64,000 bases of DNA. Source: Paracoccaceae bacterium (GTDB lineage Bacteria; Pseudomonadota; Alphaproteobacteria; Rhodobacterales; Rhodobacteraceae). Position 1 is the first letter of the stretch. Every line of letters begins with the position of its first letter. A program made the position numbers and the translations under genes. The DNA lies in contig JAFWNM010000037.1 of assembly GCA_017510335.1 (NCBI GenBank), positions 1-64,000 on the forward strand, written 5' to 3'. The notes beneath the pieces are model-generated. The model was not told where the DNA came from and did no database searches. It saw nothing but the letters and a program-made list of their open reading frames with translations. Shown here in pieces: positions 24,463 to 34,222 of this stretch.

Positions 24463-26949
24463 TTACCCGTCCTTGCGGATGGTTGCATTCTCCGGGTCAT
24501 AGGGGCTGTCAGCGGTGACAGTCGCATCCCAAAGCTGGTTGAACATCCGCACCTTCAGCCGTGTTCCTTCTACGGCCAGATCGGGGCGCACATAGCCCAT
24601 GCCAATGGATTTGCCAAACACCACTGAATACCCGCCCGAAGTCAGGCGGCCCACCTTGGTGTCACCGTCATAAAGCGCTTCGCGGCCCCATGGGTCGGCA
24701 TCTGGTGGCCCGTCAATCAACAGGGTGCAGCATTTGGCGCGAATGCCGGTTTGTTCCATCGCGGATTTGCCGTGGAATTCCTTGTTCATATCGACAAAGC
24801 GCGGCAGATCCGCTTCCAGCGGCGTTGCGTCGCGGCCCAGTTCATTGCCGAACGCACGGTAGGATTTTTCCTGCCGCAGCCAGTTTTGTGCCCGCGCGCC
24901 CACCAGTTTCAACCCCACATCTTCACCTGCGGCCATAAGCTGGTCGAACAGGTAATTCTGCATTTCAATCGGGTGGTGCAGTTCCCAGCCCAATTCGCCC
25001 GTATAGGCCACGCGCACTGCGCGCACCGGGCACATGCCCAATTCGATATTGCGCATCGACAGCCACGGGAAGCGCTTGTTCGACAGCACAGTAGCGGGGT
25101 CGGCATCCTTGACCAGTTTGCCCAGCAGATCGCGCGATTTGGGGCCGGCCACGGCAAAAACGCCCCATTGCGTCGTCACGTCATGAATGTCGATCCAGCC
25201 AAATTCCGCCAGTTTATCTTCAGCCGCCTTGCGCAGGTAATCCCCGTCATAGGCGGTCCATGCGCCAGCGGAAATCAGGTAATATTCATCCTGTGCCAAC
25301 CGCACGATGGTATATTCAGTGCGGGTGGTGCCGGTTTCGGTCAGCGCATAGGTCAGGTTGATGCGCCCCACCTTGGGCAGTTTGTTGCAGGTAAACCAGT
25401 CCAGAAACGCGGTCGCGCCGGGGCCGCGCACAAGGTGTTTGGTAAACGCGGTGGCGTCGATCATGCCCACCCCTTCGCGGATGGCCTTAGCCTCGTCCAC
25501 CGCATATTGCCACCAGCCGCCACGGCGGAAACTGCGCGCGGCGTGGTCGTCAAACCCTTGCGGCGCGTAATAATTCGGGCGTTCCCAGCCGTTCACGCAA
25601 CCAAATTGCGCGCCCTGCGCTTTTACGCGGTCATAGCAAGGTGCTGTGCGCAGCGGGCGGCAGGCTTCGCGTTCCTCATCCGGGTGGTGCAGGATGAACA
25701 CATGCTCATAACATTCTTCATTCTTTCGCGCGGCATATTCCGTGGTCATCCATGACCCGTAGCGCTTGGGGTCAAGGGCGGCCATATCGATTTCTGCCTC
25801 GCCCTGAACCATCATCTGGGCAAGGTAATGGCCGGTGCCGCCCGCGGCGGTAATGCCAAAACTGAACCCCTCGGCCAGCCACATGTTGCGCAGGCCCGGC
25901 GCGGGGCCAACCAGCGGGTTGCCGTCCGGCGTGTAGCAGATGGGGCCATTATAGTCGTCCTTCAGGCCCACAGTTTCCGAACTGGGAATCCGGTGGATCA
26001 TGGACATGTATTCTTCTTCAATCCGGTCCAGATCCAGCGGGAACAGATCGGCGCGGAAGGATTGGGGCACGTCATATTCAAAACACGCGGGCGCATTTCG
26101 TTCATAGGGGCCAAGTATCCAGCCGCCGCGTTCTTCGCGGACATACCATTTTGCATCCGCATCGCGCAAAACGGGGTGTTCGGGGTGGTTTTTGCGGTAT
26201 TCCACCAGCATCGGGTCGGGTTCGGTGACGATATACTGGTGTTCCACGGGAATGGCCGGAATTTTTATGCCCAACAGGCGCGCGGTGCGCTGGGCATGGT
26301 TGCCGGTCGCGGTGACGACATGTTCGGCCGTGATTTCAAACTGCTCGTCAGACGGGACCAGATTGCCGCCCTTTTCCACCATCCGCGTGCAGGACACCAC
26401 CCATTCGGAACCCGTCCAGCGGTAGCCGTCCACCTGCACGCGCCGCACAATTTCCGCCCCGAACTGGCGCGCGCCCTTGGCCATGGCCTGCGTCACATCG
26501 GCGGGGTTTATGTAGCCGTCTGTCGGGTGATAGATCGCGCCTTGCAAATCTTCGGTGCGCACCAGCGGCCAGCGGTCCTTGATCTGGGCAGGGGTCATCC
26601 ATTCATAGGGAATGCCCACCGATTCCGCCGTGGTCGCATAGACCATATATTCATCCATGCGCGCCTGTGTTTGTGCCATGCGCAGGTTGCCCACGACATA
26701 GAACCCCGCATTCAGGCCGGTCTCTGCCTCCAGCTGTTTATAGAATTTTACACTGTAGTCATGAATATGGCTGGTCGCGTAGCCCATGTTGAACAGCGGC
26801 AGCAGCCCCGCCGCATGCCATGTGGAACCTGATGTCAATTCATCGCGTTCCAGCAGCATCGTCTCCCAGCCTGCCTTGGCCAGATGATACGCGATGGACG
26901 CGCCCACTGCGCCGCCGCCCACAACAAGCGATTTGACATGAGTTTTCAT
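24463..26949 (-). CDS. FAD-dependent dimethylglycine/sarcosine dehydrogenase-like protein with GcvT domain
   Basis: 828-residue fusion. The N-terminus has the FAD-binding GxGxxG-type motif (LVVGGGAVGASIAYHLAKAGW) and a DAO fold (to about residue 380). Beyond it come a linker domain and a GcvT/aminomethyltransferase C-terminal domain that in relatives binds tetrahydrofolate (about 430-828; RKNEECYEHV, YTGELGWELHHPIEMQ). Such proteins oxidise N-methyl groups of glycine derivatives and pass the one-carbon unit to folate. STWHAAG, seen near the N-terminus, contains the histidine that carries covalent FAD in DMGDH/SDH. Substrate choice among dimethylglycine, sarcosine and related compounds is open. 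Confidence 0.88.
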   Translation of the reverse strand: MKTHVKSLVVGGGAVGASIAYHLAKAGWETMLLERDELTSGSTWHAAGLLPLFNMGYATSHIHDYSVKFYKQLEAETGLNAGFYVVGNLRMAQTQARMDEYMVYATTAESVGIPYEWMTPAQIKDRWPLVRTEDLQGAIYHPTDGYINPADVTQAMAKGARQFGAEIVRRVQVDGYRWTGSEWVVSCTRMVEKGGNLVPSDEQFEITAEHVVTATGNHAQRTARLLGIKIPAIPVEHQYIVTEPDPMLVEYRKNHPEHPVLRDADAKWYVREERGGWILGPYERNAPACFEYDVPQSFRADLFPLDLDRIEEEYMSMIHRIPSSETVGLKDDYNGPICYTPDGNPLVGPAPGLRNMWLAEGFSFGITAAGGTGHYLAQMMVQGEAEIDMAALDPKRYGSWMTTEYAARKNEECYEHVFILHHPDEEREACRPLRTAPCYDRVKAQGAQFGCVNGWERPNYYAPQGFDDHAARSFRRGGWWQYAVDEAKAIREGVGMIDATAFTKHLVRGPGATAFLDWFTCNKLPKVGRINLTYALTETGTTRTEYTIVRLAQDEYYLISAGAWTAYDGDYLRKAAEDKLAEFGWIDIHDVTTQWGVFAVAGPKSRDLLGKLVKDADPATVLSNKRFPWLSMRNIELGMCPVRAVRVAYTGELGWELHHPIEMQNYLFDQLMAAGEDVGLKLVGARAQNWLRQEKSYRAFGNELGRDATPLEADLPRFVDMNKEFHGKSAMEQTGIRAKCCTLLIDGPPDADPWGREALYDGDTKVGRLTSGGYSVVFGKSIGMGYVRPDLAVEGTRLKVRMFNQLWDATVTADSPYDPENATIRKDG

Positions 26950-26960
26950 TGCCGGCCTCC

Positions 26961-27000
26961 GCGCAAGGATGATTTGCGCCTAGATTGCAAATCCTGCGCG
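26961..27000. promoter_or_regulatory. Imperfect inverted repeat upstream of the GcvT fusion gene
   Basis: Perfect arms GATTTGC (26971-26977) and GCAAATC (26987-26993) with a 9-bp spacer, extended outward as GCGCAAGGAT.../...CCTGCGC. It lies 12 to 50 bp upstream of the start of the GcvT-fusion gene, which reads away on the minus strand, and is divergent from panC. This fits an operator or a leader hairpin; no regulator is known. Confidence 0.35.
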
Positions 27001-27125
27001 GTCATGGGCAAGCCCCGCCGACATGCAAGGGCGGAAAAACGACGCCTTGCCCAAAAGCTGCGGCATCTTGCGTGCCTGTCCGCAACCGCCTAAGAAATTG
27101 GCAGGTTTTCAACGAAAGGCCCTGC

Positions 27126-27995
27126 ATGCATATCTGCCGCACCAAAGCTGCAATCCGCGCCACGGTCCAAGACTGGCGCAGCACCGGCGCGCCTGTGGTT
27201 CTGGTGCCCACGATGGGGTTCTTGCATGACGGGCACCTGTCGCTGATGCGGCGCGCGCGCGAACGGGCGGGCATGCAGGGGCGGGTCGTCGCCACAATTT
27301 TCGTCAATCCCACGCAATTCGGCCCCGGCGAGGATCTGGACAGCTACCCCCGCGATGAAGCGCGCGATTTCGACCTGCTGCGCAATGTGGGTGTTGATGC
27401 GGTTTTTGCCCCCGACGCGCGCGAAATCTATGATCCGCAGGCGCAAACCATCGTGGAAACCACAGAACTGGCGCGCATGCTAATCGGCAAGCTGCGGCCC
27501 GGTCATTTTCGCGGCGTGGCCACGATTGTGGCCAAATTGTTCAACATCATCCGCCCCGATGCGGCCGTGTTCGGCGAAAAGGACTATCAGCAACTGGCCG
27601 TGATACGAACCATGGTGCGCGATCTGGACATGGATATCGACATCATCGGCGCGCCAATACTGCGCGAACCGGACGGGCTGGCCATGTCGTCGCGCAATGT
27701 CCGGCTGGCCACAGAAGACCGCACAGCCGCCCCTGTTCTGGCCCGTGCCCTGGATGAGGCCGAAACCATGGCCCCCACCGGCATCACCGCATCGCGCCTG
27801 CGCTCGCATGTGCGCGCCACGCTGGAACGCGAACCGCGTGCGCAGGTCCAGTCCGTCGATATTCGTGACGCTGCATCGCTGGACAGTATTTCCGGCCCCC
27901 TGACGCGGCCAGCCGTGATATTGCTGGCCGTCAAATTCGGCACGGTTTTCCTGATTGATAACCGCGTCGTCCACCCCGCGAAGGAGACAACATGA
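27126..27995 (+). CDS. panC: Pantothenate synthetase
   Basis: 289-residue ATP-dependent ligase joining pantoate and beta-alanine in coenzyme A synthesis. The HIGH-like motif region [19 protein letters not shown], the [11 protein letters not shown] equivalent ([16 protein letters not shown]) and the KMSKS-like MSSRNVRL are present. The ATG at 27126 gives the conserved start; upstream in-frame sequence is not conserved. Its 3' end overlaps panB (ATGA, 27992-27995). Confidence 0.97.
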   Translation: MHICRTKAAIRATVQDWRSTGAPVVLVPTMGFLHDGHLSLMRRARERAGMQGRVVATIFVNPTQFGPGEDLDSYPRDEARDFDLLRNVGVDAVFAPDAREIYDPQAQTIVETTELARMLIGKLRPGHFRGVATIVAKLFNIIRPDAAVFGEKDYQQLAVIRTMVRDLDMDIDIIGAPILREPDGLAMSSRNVRLATEDRTAAPVLARALDEAETMAPTGITASRLRSHVRATLEREPRAQVQSVDIRDAASLDSISGPLTRPAVILLAVKFGTVFLIDNRVVHPAKETT

Positions 27996-28801
27996 GCATC
28001 ACCGCACCGATCCGCCGCATGACTGTGCCACAAATCCGCGCCAGAAAAGGCGGCGATCCGATTGTGTCGCTGACATCCTATCACGCGCATACCGCGGCCA
28101 TTGTGGACAAATACGCCGATTTCATTCTGGTGGGTGACAGTCTTGGCATGGTGATGCATGGCATGGACAGCACCATTGGCGTGCCGCTGGATTTGATGAT
28201 CATGCATGGCCGTGCCGTTGTGCGCGGCACCAAGCGCGCGCTGGTGGTGGTGGACATGCCCTTTGGCACCTATGAAGAAAGCCCCAATGTGGCCTTTCGA
28301 AATGCCGCCAAGATCATGAAGGAAACCGGCTGTGGCGCGGTCAAGCTGGAAGGCGGCGCGCGTATGGCCGAAACCATCCATTTCCTGACCGAACGCGGCA
28401 TTCCGGTCATGGCGCATATCGGGCTGACCCCGCAATCCAGCCATGTCATGGGCGGGTTCAAGACGCAGGGCCGCAATGAGGACACATGGGCCGCCCATAT
28501 CAATGACGCGGTCGCCGTCGCCGAGGCAGGCGCATTCGCGATGGTGGTCGAAGGGGTGGTCGAACCGCTGGCCGACAAGATTACCGCCGCAGTGGATATT
28601 CCCACAATCGGCATCGGTGCATCGGCGCAATGCGACGGGCAAATTCTGGTTCTGGAAGATATGCTTGGCCTGAACCCATGGGTGCCCAAATTCGTCAAGA
28701 AATACGGCGATCTTGGCCCCGCTATTGAACAGGCCGTATCCGACTACGCTGACGAAGTGAAATCGCGCAGCTTTCCGGGCGAAGACAACATCTATCGCTG
28801 A
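27992..28801 (+). CDS. panB: 3-methyl-2-oxobutanoate hydroxymethyltransferase
   Basis: 269-residue enzyme of pantothenate synthesis that adds a hydroxymethyl group from methylene-tetrahydrofolate to ketoisovalerate. The metal-binding [11 protein letters not shown] motif, [10 protein letters not shown] and the catalytic glutamate region [17 protein letters not shown] are present. It is coupled to panC by a 4-bp overlap. Confidence 0.97.
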   Translation: MSITAPIRRMTVPQIRARKGGDPIVSLTSYHAHTAAIVDKYADFILVGDSLGMVMHGMDSTIGVPLDLMIMHGRAVVRGTKRALVVVDMPFGTYEESPNVAFRNAAKIMKETGCGAVKLEGGARMAETIHFLTERGIPVMAHIGLTPQSSHVMGGFKTQGRNEDTWAAHINDAVAVAEAGAFAMVVEGVVEPLADKITAAVDIPTIGIGASAQCDGQILVLEDMLGLNPWVPKFVKKYGDLGPAIEQAVSDYADEVKSRSFPGEDNIYR

Positions 28802-28873
28802 ATGCGCAGCTTTCGGGTCGCGGTCATGCGCCCCGAAAGCCAGACTTTGCCCGACACGCAGAAAGGGCGCAGG

Positions 28874-29791
28874 ATGGATGACCAAAACAACTCTGAGCAG
28901 GGCTATCATTACCGGGTGATGGAACGCGCGATTGCCCTGATTGACGCACCGGGCGGGCGCACGCGCCCGCTGGAAGACCTGGCGCGCGACATGGGCATGA
29001 GTGCGGCGCATTTTCAACGCCTGTTCAGCCAATGGGTGGGGGTGTCGCCAAAGCGCTATCAGCAATACCTGACATTGGGGCATGCACGCGCGCTTATGGA
29101 TGCGCGCTTTACCACACTGGGGGCCGCGCTGGAACTGGGCCTGTCGGGGTCCGCGCGGTTGCATGACCTGTTTATCCGCTGGGAAGCCATGTCGCCGGGG
29201 GAATATGCGCGCAAGGGCGCGGGGCTGGTCATACGCTATGGCTGGTTCGACACGCCGTTCGGGCAGGCGCTGGCCATGGCCACACCAAAGGGGCTGTGCG
29301 GGCTGGCATTCACGGATGCGGGCGCGCAAGCACAGACCCTCGCCGACATGACACGGCGCTGGCCGCTGGCAGATTACATCCATGACGCCGCCGCCCCTGC
29401 CCCGCATATTACCGCTGTCTTCGGCCAGAAGGGCGACGGGCATCTGCACCTGATCGGCACACCCTTTCAGATAAAGGTCTGGGAAGCACTGCTGCATATT
29501 CCGCCGGGCCATGTCAGCAGTTACAGTGAAATTGCGCGCCGTGTCTGTTCGTCAAAGGCCGCGCGCGCCGTGGGCAGTGCGGTCGGGCGCAACCCGTTGG
29601 GATTCGTCATTCCCTGCCATCGGTGCTTGCAGGGGAACGGCGCGTTGGGCGGCTATCATTGGGGGCTGGCCAGAAAGCGCGCGATGCTGGCGCGCGAAGC
29701 CGCGCGCCATGATGCGGGCACGCCCCCCGCCCCTGCCCATGACGAACACAATTCCGTTGACTGCGGAACTAACACTGACGCTGTGCGTTAA
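28874..29791 (+). CDS. Ada-like AraC-HTH/O6-methylguanine-DNA methyltransferase fusion
   Basis: 305 residues: an AraC-type HTH at the N-terminus (about 15-105; LEDLARDMGMSAAHFQRLFSQWVGVSPKRYQQY) followed by the ribonuclease-like and DNA-methyltransferase domains, with the suicidal cysteine Cys248 in VIPCHRC. It transfers alkyl groups from O6-alkylguanine to itself. The zinc-binding Cys4 domain of E. coli Ada (phosphotriester sensing) is absent, so methyl-dependent auto-activation of the Ada type is not expected. The ATG at 28874 follows AAAGGGCGCAGG. It lies 72 bp after panB. Confidence 0.92.
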   Translation: MDDQNNSEQGYHYRVMERAIALIDAPGGRTRPLEDLARDMGMSAAHFQRLFSQWVGVSPKRYQQYLTLGHARALMDARFTTLGAALELGLSGSARLHDLFIRWEAMSPGEYARKGAGLVIRYGWFDTPFGQALAMATPKGLCGLAFTDAGAQAQTLADMTRRWPLADYIHDAAAPAPHITAVFGQKGDGHLHLIGTPFQIKVWEALLHIPPGHVSSYSEIARRVCSSKAARAVGSAVGRNPLGFVIPCHRCLQGNGALGGYHWGLARKRAMLAREAARHDAGTPPAPAHDEHNSVDCGTNTDAVR

Positions 29792-29839
29792 GGGGATGTA
29801 TAAAACGCAAATAATCGTCTGACGTCTGAAAGGTGTATC

Positions 29840-30487
29840 ATGAAACTGTCTGCAACTGCACTTCCGCTGGCCGCCGCTGCATTGGCGCTTGCAGCCTGCG
29901 CACCTGACCCTAACAACATGCAAAACCGCACCATGACCGGCGCCCTGACGGGGGCTGCGGTGGGTGGTGTCATAGGTGCCGCAACTGGCGACGGTGGCGG
30001 GCGACGCGCGGCGGCAGGTGCCCTGATTGGCGGGGCGACAGGTGCCTTGGTCGGCCAGCAACTGGACCGGCAGGCCGCCGAACTGCGCCGCCAGCTTGGC
30101 AGTGATGTCAGCATCCGCAACACCGGGCAGGAACTGATCCTGACCTTGCCGCAGGACGTGCTTTTTGCAACTGACAGCGCGACGTTGCGCCCGGATCTGC
30201 AACAGGATTTGCGCATCATTGCCCAGAACCTTGTGAACTATCCGCGCAGCGATGTGGTTGTCGTGGGCCATACCGACAATGTTGGTGCGGCTTCCTATAA
30301 CCAAGGGCTGTCCGAACGCCGTGCGGCGTCTGTGGCGCAGGTGTTGCGCAGCGCGGGCGTGGCATCCAACCGCATTCAGACAATCGGGCGCGGCCTGACG
30401 CAGCCTGTGGCCGACAACAGTTCGGCTGCGGGACGCCAGCAAAACCGCCGCGTCGAAATTTTCATTCGTCCGCATCAACCTGCATAA
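29840..30487 (+). CDS. OmpA-family outer membrane lipoprotein
   Basis: 215 residues with a lipoprotein signal peptide and lipobox (LALAAC, Cys near residue 20), a Gly-rich zipper-like segment (GALTGAAVGGVIGAATG and a second GALIGGATGALVG, about 35-75), and a C-terminal OmpA/MotB peptidoglycan-binding domain (VVVGHTDNVGAASYNQGLSERRA, ending NRRVEIFI). It probably links the outer membrane to the cell wall. A strong terminator follows. Confidence 0.92.
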   Translation: MKLSATALPLAAAALALAACAPDPNNMQNRTMTGALTGAAVGGVIGAATGDGGGRRAAAGALIGGATGALVGQQLDRQAAELRRQLGSDVSIRNTGQELILTLPQDVLFATDSATLRPDLQQDLRIIAQNLVNYPRSDVVVVGHTDNVGAASYNQGLSERRAASVAQVLRSAGVASNRIQTIGRGLTQPVADNSSAAGRQQNRRVEIFIRPHQPA

Positions 30488-30504
30488 GCGGGCGATGGCG
30501 GAAC

Positions 30505-30535
30505 AAAAAGGGCCAGCCAGTCTGGCCCTTTTTTT
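30505..30535 (+). terminator. Intrinsic terminator of the OmpA lipoprotein gene
   Basis: A-rich lead, stem AAAGGGCCA/TGGCCCTTT with an 8-base loop (GCCAGTCT) and a T7 tract. It lies 18 bp after the stop codon on the plus strand. Confidence 0.9.
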
Positions 30536-30629
30536 ATTGCGCGCCAAGGGTGGCGATCCTATTCAGTGAAGGTAGTCACGCGCGCCGGATCTGCCCCGCC
30601 CGGTCCGGTCCCTCGCCGCAGGAGGCGCA

Positions 30630-31397
30630 ATGCCGTTTCAACGTATTCAACCAGAAAAACTGTCGCATAGCGTGGAGCGCCAGATTGAATTGCTGTTGCT
30701 GCGCGGCATCCTGTGGCCCGGCGAACGCCTGCCATCAGAACGCGACCTGGCCGAGAAACTGGGCGTATCGCGCCCGTCACTGCGCGACGCGCTGGCCAAG
30801 CTGCAAGGGCGCGGACTGCTGACCACACGCGCTGGCGCGGGCGTTTATGTAGAACAATTGCTGGATTCCGCGTTTTCCGACACGTTGGTTCAACTGTTCG
30901 CGGCACATGACGAAGCGCTGTTTGATTACATCAGCTTTCGCCGCGATCTGGAAGGCATGTCTGCAGAACGCGCCGCGCGCCATGGGTCCGACACGGATTT
31001 GCAGATTATCGACACCATATTCAGAAAGATGGAAGCCGCGCACCAGAAACGCGACCCAAGCGAGGAAGCGCAACTTGATGCGGAATTCCACCTGTCCATT
31101 GTCGAAGCGTCCCACAACATCATCATGCTGCACATGATGCGCGCCATGTTCAATTTGTTGCATGAGGGGGTGTTCTATAACCGCCAGATCATCTTCCGCA
31201 AACCCGCATTGCGCGATGATCTGCTAAACCAGCACAAACAGATAAATGACGCCCTGCAAGCCCGCGATGCCCCGCGCGCCAAACAGGCCGCCGAAGCCCA
31301 TCTGAACTTCGTAGAACAAATCATGACAGACATGAAGCGCAGCCAGAAGAACGAGCAAATCGCCCGATTGCGGTTTGAACATGCGCAAACCAGATAG
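30630..31397 (+). CDS. GntR-family regulator, FadR/FCD type
   Basis: 255 residues. An N-terminal winged helix (PSERDLAEKLGVSRPSLRDALAKLQGRGLL) is followed by an all-helical FCD ligand-binding domain (about 95-240) with the metal-binding pattern DAEFHLSIVEASHN. It resembles PdhR/LldR/GlcC-type regulators of pyruvate, lactate or glycolate genes. No target operon is adjacent: the OmpA gene is upstream and the ATP synthase genes converge from the right. Confidence 0.9.
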   Translation: MPFQRIQPEKLSHSVERQIELLLLRGILWPGERLPSERDLAEKLGVSRPSLRDALAKLQGRGLLTTRAGAGVYVEQLLDSAFSDTLVQLFAAHDEALFDYISFRRDLEGMSAERAARHGSDTDLQIIDTIFRKMEAAHQKRDPSEEAQLDAEFHLSIVEASHNIIMLHMMRAMFNLLHEGVFYNRQIIFRKPALRDDLLNQHKQINDALQARDAPRAKQAAEAHLNFVEQIMTDMKRSQKNEQIARLRFEHAQTR

Positions 31398-31411
31398 CGC
31401 GCTTGCTGCAC

Positions 31412-31443
31412 AAAAAAACCCGGCACCAAGGCCGGGTTTTTTA
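31412..31443. terminator. Bidirectional intrinsic terminator (GntR / atpF)
   Basis: Stem AAAACCCGGC/GCCGGGTTTT around a 6-base loop, with A7 on the left and T6 on the right, so it can terminate both the plus-strand GntR gene and the minus-strand F0 operon. It fills most of the 67-bp convergent gap. Confidence 0.9.
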
Positions 31444-31464
31444 ATTTCGTGTCACGCCAAAAAT

Positions 31465-32028
31465 TTAGTGCAGCCGGTCGTTGACTGTCTGAATGGCGTT
31501 CTGGATCAGGGCATTGCTGCGCTCTGCATCCATTTTCTTGGCAATCAGGTCACCAGCCGCCGCGATCGAAATCGCTGTGGCTTGATCCCGGACATCGCGT
31601 ATTGCCGCAGCTTCCGCCGAAGCGATCTGATCTTCTGCCGCTTTCAGACGACGTGTGATCGAGGCTGCGATTTCGGCCTTGGCGTTGTCTGCCGCGATCT
31701 GGGCATCCGCCTTGGCTTTTTCAACAATGCGCGCAGCCTGATCGTTCACTTCTGCACGCTTCCTTTCGAAGGACGCATGCAGTTCCAGCGCTTCCTCGCG
31801 CAGGCGGCGGGCATCTTCAAGTTCAGCCTTGATGGTCTGTCCACGCTGGTCCAACAAACCAGTGATTTTCGCGGGAACCTTGAAATAGACCAAGATACCC
31901 ACAAAAATGATGAAGGCCATCAGCACAATCAGATCGGTGTTATACAACGAAAAGAAGGGCTTGCCCTCGACCGCAGCAAAAGCAGGGCTGGCCAGCGCGA
32001 TGGTGGCCAATGAAAGACGCAGCATCAT
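31465..32028 (-). CDS. atpF: F0F1 ATP synthase subunit b
   Basis: 187-residue stator subunit: an N-terminal hydrophobic helix (LYNTDLIVLMAFIIFVGILVYF, about 28-50) and a long charged helix rich in Ala, Glu and Lys. It dimerises with b' and connects F0 to F1. It is the last gene of the F0 operon and its start overlaps the atpF' stop by 4 bp. Confidence 0.95.
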   Translation of the reverse strand: MMLRLSLATIALASPAFAAVEGKPFFSLYNTDLIVLMAFIIFVGILVYFKVPAKITGLLDQRGQTIKAELEDARRLREEALELHASFERKRAEVNDQAARIVEKAKADAQIAADNAKAEIAASITRRLKAAEDQIASAEAAAIRDVRDQATAISIAAAGDLIAKKMDAERSNALIQNAIQTVNDRLH

Positions 32029-32546
32029 GCAGCCCCCCCTTTCAAACGCGCGGACACAGCCGCAGTAACACTGCGCGCATCTGCCTTCACGTCAAATGCA
32101 GACAGAATTTCCTTCGTAACATCGCCGGAAACTTCTGTGACCATCGCCAGTGCATTGTCCCGAATCTCTGCGATGTGGCGCTCGGATTCTGCAGACCGTG
32201 CTGCAATTTCGGCGTTTGCCTTGGCAAGCTGCACGTCCAGTTCTGCCTGCATTTCTGCTTTTGCAGCCTCGACAATACGGTTTGCTTCGGTGCGCGCGTC
32301 GGCAAGTGCCTGATTATAGGCTGCCTCGGCCTCTTGGGCCTTCAGCTTGAAATCTTCGGCTGCGGCAATGTCACTGGTAATCGTGCCGCGACGGTCTGCC
32401 AGAACGGCAGCAATACGCGGCAGGGCCACGCGCGACATGATAAAATAGAGCACCACCATTGTGACCACGAGCCAGAATATCTGGTTCGAGAAGGTGGTTA
32501 GGTCCAGTTGGGGCATTCCCGGCCCCGAAGTGGCAGCGTCTGCCAT
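32025..32546 (-). CDS. atpF': F0F1 ATP synthase subunit b'
   Basis: 173-residue b' subunit, recognised by the N-terminal PQLDLTTFSNQIFWLVVTM membrane helix and long amphipathic helix (RGTITSDIAAAEDFKLKAQE). Distinct b and b' genes are typical of alphaproteobacteria and photosynthetic lineages. It lies between atpE and atpF. Confidence 0.95.
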   Translation of the reverse strand: MADAATSGPGMPQLDLTTFSNQIFWLVVTMVVLYFIMSRVALPRIAAVLADRRGTITSDIAAAEDFKLKAQEAEAAYNQALADARTEANRIVEAAKAEMQAELDVQLAKANAEIAARSAESERHIAEIRDNALAMVTEVSGDVTKEILSAFDVKADARSVTAAVSARLKGGAA

Positions 32547-32619
32547 GTCGTCCCCCTAAGCCCTGAATTGACCGAAGGGGCCACATGGCCCCCCCGGAGG
32601 AGTAACTATCGGGGTCAGA

Positions 32620-32856
32620 TCAGACAGCGAACATCAGCAGCAGAGCAACGAGGAACGAGAAGATCCCCAGCGCTTCTGCGAATGCGATGCCGATGAACAG
32701 CATGGCGGTCTGGCCAGCAGCTGCCGAAGGGTTGCGCAGGGCACCCGACAGGAAGTTGCCTGCAATGTTGCCCACACCGATTGCCGCGCCGCCCATACCG
32801 ATGGCGGTCAGACCAACACCGATGTATTTGCCCATTTCTGCGATATCGCCTTCCAT
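32620..32856 (-). CDS. atpE: F0F1 ATP synthase subunit c
   Basis: 78-residue proteolipid with two membrane helices and a polar loop (RNPSAAAG). The proton-carrying glutamate is in the second helix ([13 protein letters not shown]). The Gly-rich first helix ([19 protein letters not shown]) packs the c-ring. Confidence 0.97.
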   Translation of the reverse strand: MEGDIAEMGKYIGVGLTAIGMGGAAIGVGNIAGNFLSGALRNPSAAAGQTAMLFIGIAFAEALGIFSFLVALLLMFAV

Positions 32857-32919
32857 GTCGTCTCTCCTTGAGTTTTGGAATTGGCTGGATTGGTATTCGA
32901 CCCCTGCGCCCCGCGCGTC

Positions 32920-33663
32920 TTAGTGCGACGGATGCAATGCGTCACGAAGATAGACGCAGGTCAGAATGGTGAAAACATACGCCTGGATTACGGCCACCAG
33001 AAGTTCCAGCGCATACAGCGCCGTCACGGCCAGCACAGGCACAAAGAAGATGGCACCAAGCGCGCTGGCAAAGCCTGCAAACACCTTGGCCACAGCGTGG
33101 CCTGCCATCATCGCACCGGCCAGACGAATGGAATGGCTGATGGGACGTGCGAAATACGAAATAAGTTCGATCAGCGCCAACACCGGACGCAGCGCCAGCG
33201 GGGCTGAACTTACCCAGAACAAGCCCAGAAATTTGGTGCCGTTCAGGATGAAACCCAGCGCTGTAACCGACAAAAACACCGTCAGTGCCAGCACAGCCGT
33301 AACCGCAATATGCGATGTGGTGGTGAAGGCAAACGGGATCAGGCCCAGAAGGTTGGCAAACAATACGAACATGAACAGCGTGAACACATGCGGGAAAAAG
33401 CGCACAGCGTCATGACCGGCCACATCTTCGACCATCTTGTAGATGAAACCATAGGCCATTTCGGCAGCGGATTGGCCGCGCGACGGAATGATAGCCCGCT
33501 TGCGTGCGCCCAGAACCATCAGCGCTGTTGCCGCCAGAACCGTCAGTGCCATCCAAAGCGTGACATTGGTTGGCGTATACCAAGCAATATCGCCACCGAA
33601 CAGCGCCTTAACCTCGAACTGGTCCATTGGCCTGATTGAGAGGCCACCATTTTCATCCGCCAC
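32920..33663 (-). CDS. atpB: F0F1 ATP synthase subunit a
   Basis: 247-residue channel subunit with the essential arginine in the fourth conserved helix ([15 protein letters not shown]). A GTG at 33663 is taken as start: it follows AAGGGGAC and gives [16 protein letters not shown], matching relatives, while the upstream frame lacks homology. The internal ATG at [11 protein letters not shown] is an alternative. It overlaps the end of atpI by 11 bp. Confidence 0.93.
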   Translation of the reverse strand: MADENGGLSIRPMDQFEVKALFGGDIAWYTPTNVTLWMALTVLAATALMVLGARKRAIIPSRGQSAAEMAYGFIYKMVEDVAGHDAVRFFPHVFTLFMFVLFANLLGLIPFAFTTTSHIAVTAVLALTVFLSVTALGFILNGTKFLGLFWVSSAPLALRPVLALIELISYFARPISHSIRLAGAMMAGHAVAKVFAGFASALGAIFFVPVLAVTALYALELLVAVIQAYVFTILTCVYLRDALHPSH

Positions 33664-34006
33664 TGGTCTTGTCCCCTTTTTCCGCACCCGTATCATATGG
33701 GGCAGTGTTTTCCGCCTGCGCCTGCAACGCGTGCGCCGAACGCATCATGGTCTTCACGCCGGCCGCAAAGCCCAGCAATGTAAAGAACACCAGCAAGAAG
33801 GGTCGGGTGTCCAAAAGAACATCCAGCCCGTAGCCAATGCCTGCACCGATGCCAAGCCCTGACACCAGTTCGATCACCATACGCCAGCCCACCTGGGCCA
33901 TTGAATGGTGATCCTGTTTCGCCCTTGGCGGGTTTATCGCGGCCTTCGCCCTCGCGATCCGATCTTCAAGGGCCTTCAGCCGCTCCAATTCGTCACGCTG
34001 GTCCAA
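33653..34006 (-). CDS. atpI: ATP synthase accessory protein I
   Basis: 117-residue AtpI with a charged N-terminal helix and two membrane segments ([23 protein letters not shown] and [15 protein letters not shown]). It is thought to help c-ring assembly or Mg2+ uptake. No ATG fits: a TTG at 34006 ([17 protein letters not shown]) follows a strong GGAGGTGG ribosome binding site 5 bp away. It is the first gene of the F0 operon. Confidence 0.85.
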   Translation of the reverse strand: MDQRDELERLKALEDRIARAKAAINPPRAKQDHHSMAQVGWRMVIELVSGLGIGAGIGYGLDVLLDTRPFLLVFFTLLGFAAGVKTMMRSAHALQAQAENTAPYDTGAEKGDKTSGG

Positions 34007-34222
34007 GCCTGCCACCTCCGGCTGCAAGTTGGGCGGAAATTAGGCAGGCACGCGCACAGAGTCAAGCATCTAAAGCACGCCACATGCCGCCACAACTATC
34101 TGATAATAATACATAAAAATTATTCACCCCAAGATCGCAATGTCACGCGGGTGGATTTCGCGCCAAATGCCATATTCAACCATTCAGTTGACCTTTTGCC
34201 GTTAGCGCGTGACAAGGCAGAT

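Noticed and set aside
27587-29512. Very long minus-strand open frame across panC, panB and the Ada-like gene
   Set aside because: Its composition is a mirror of three well-supported genes and it spans their junctions; no motif supports it.
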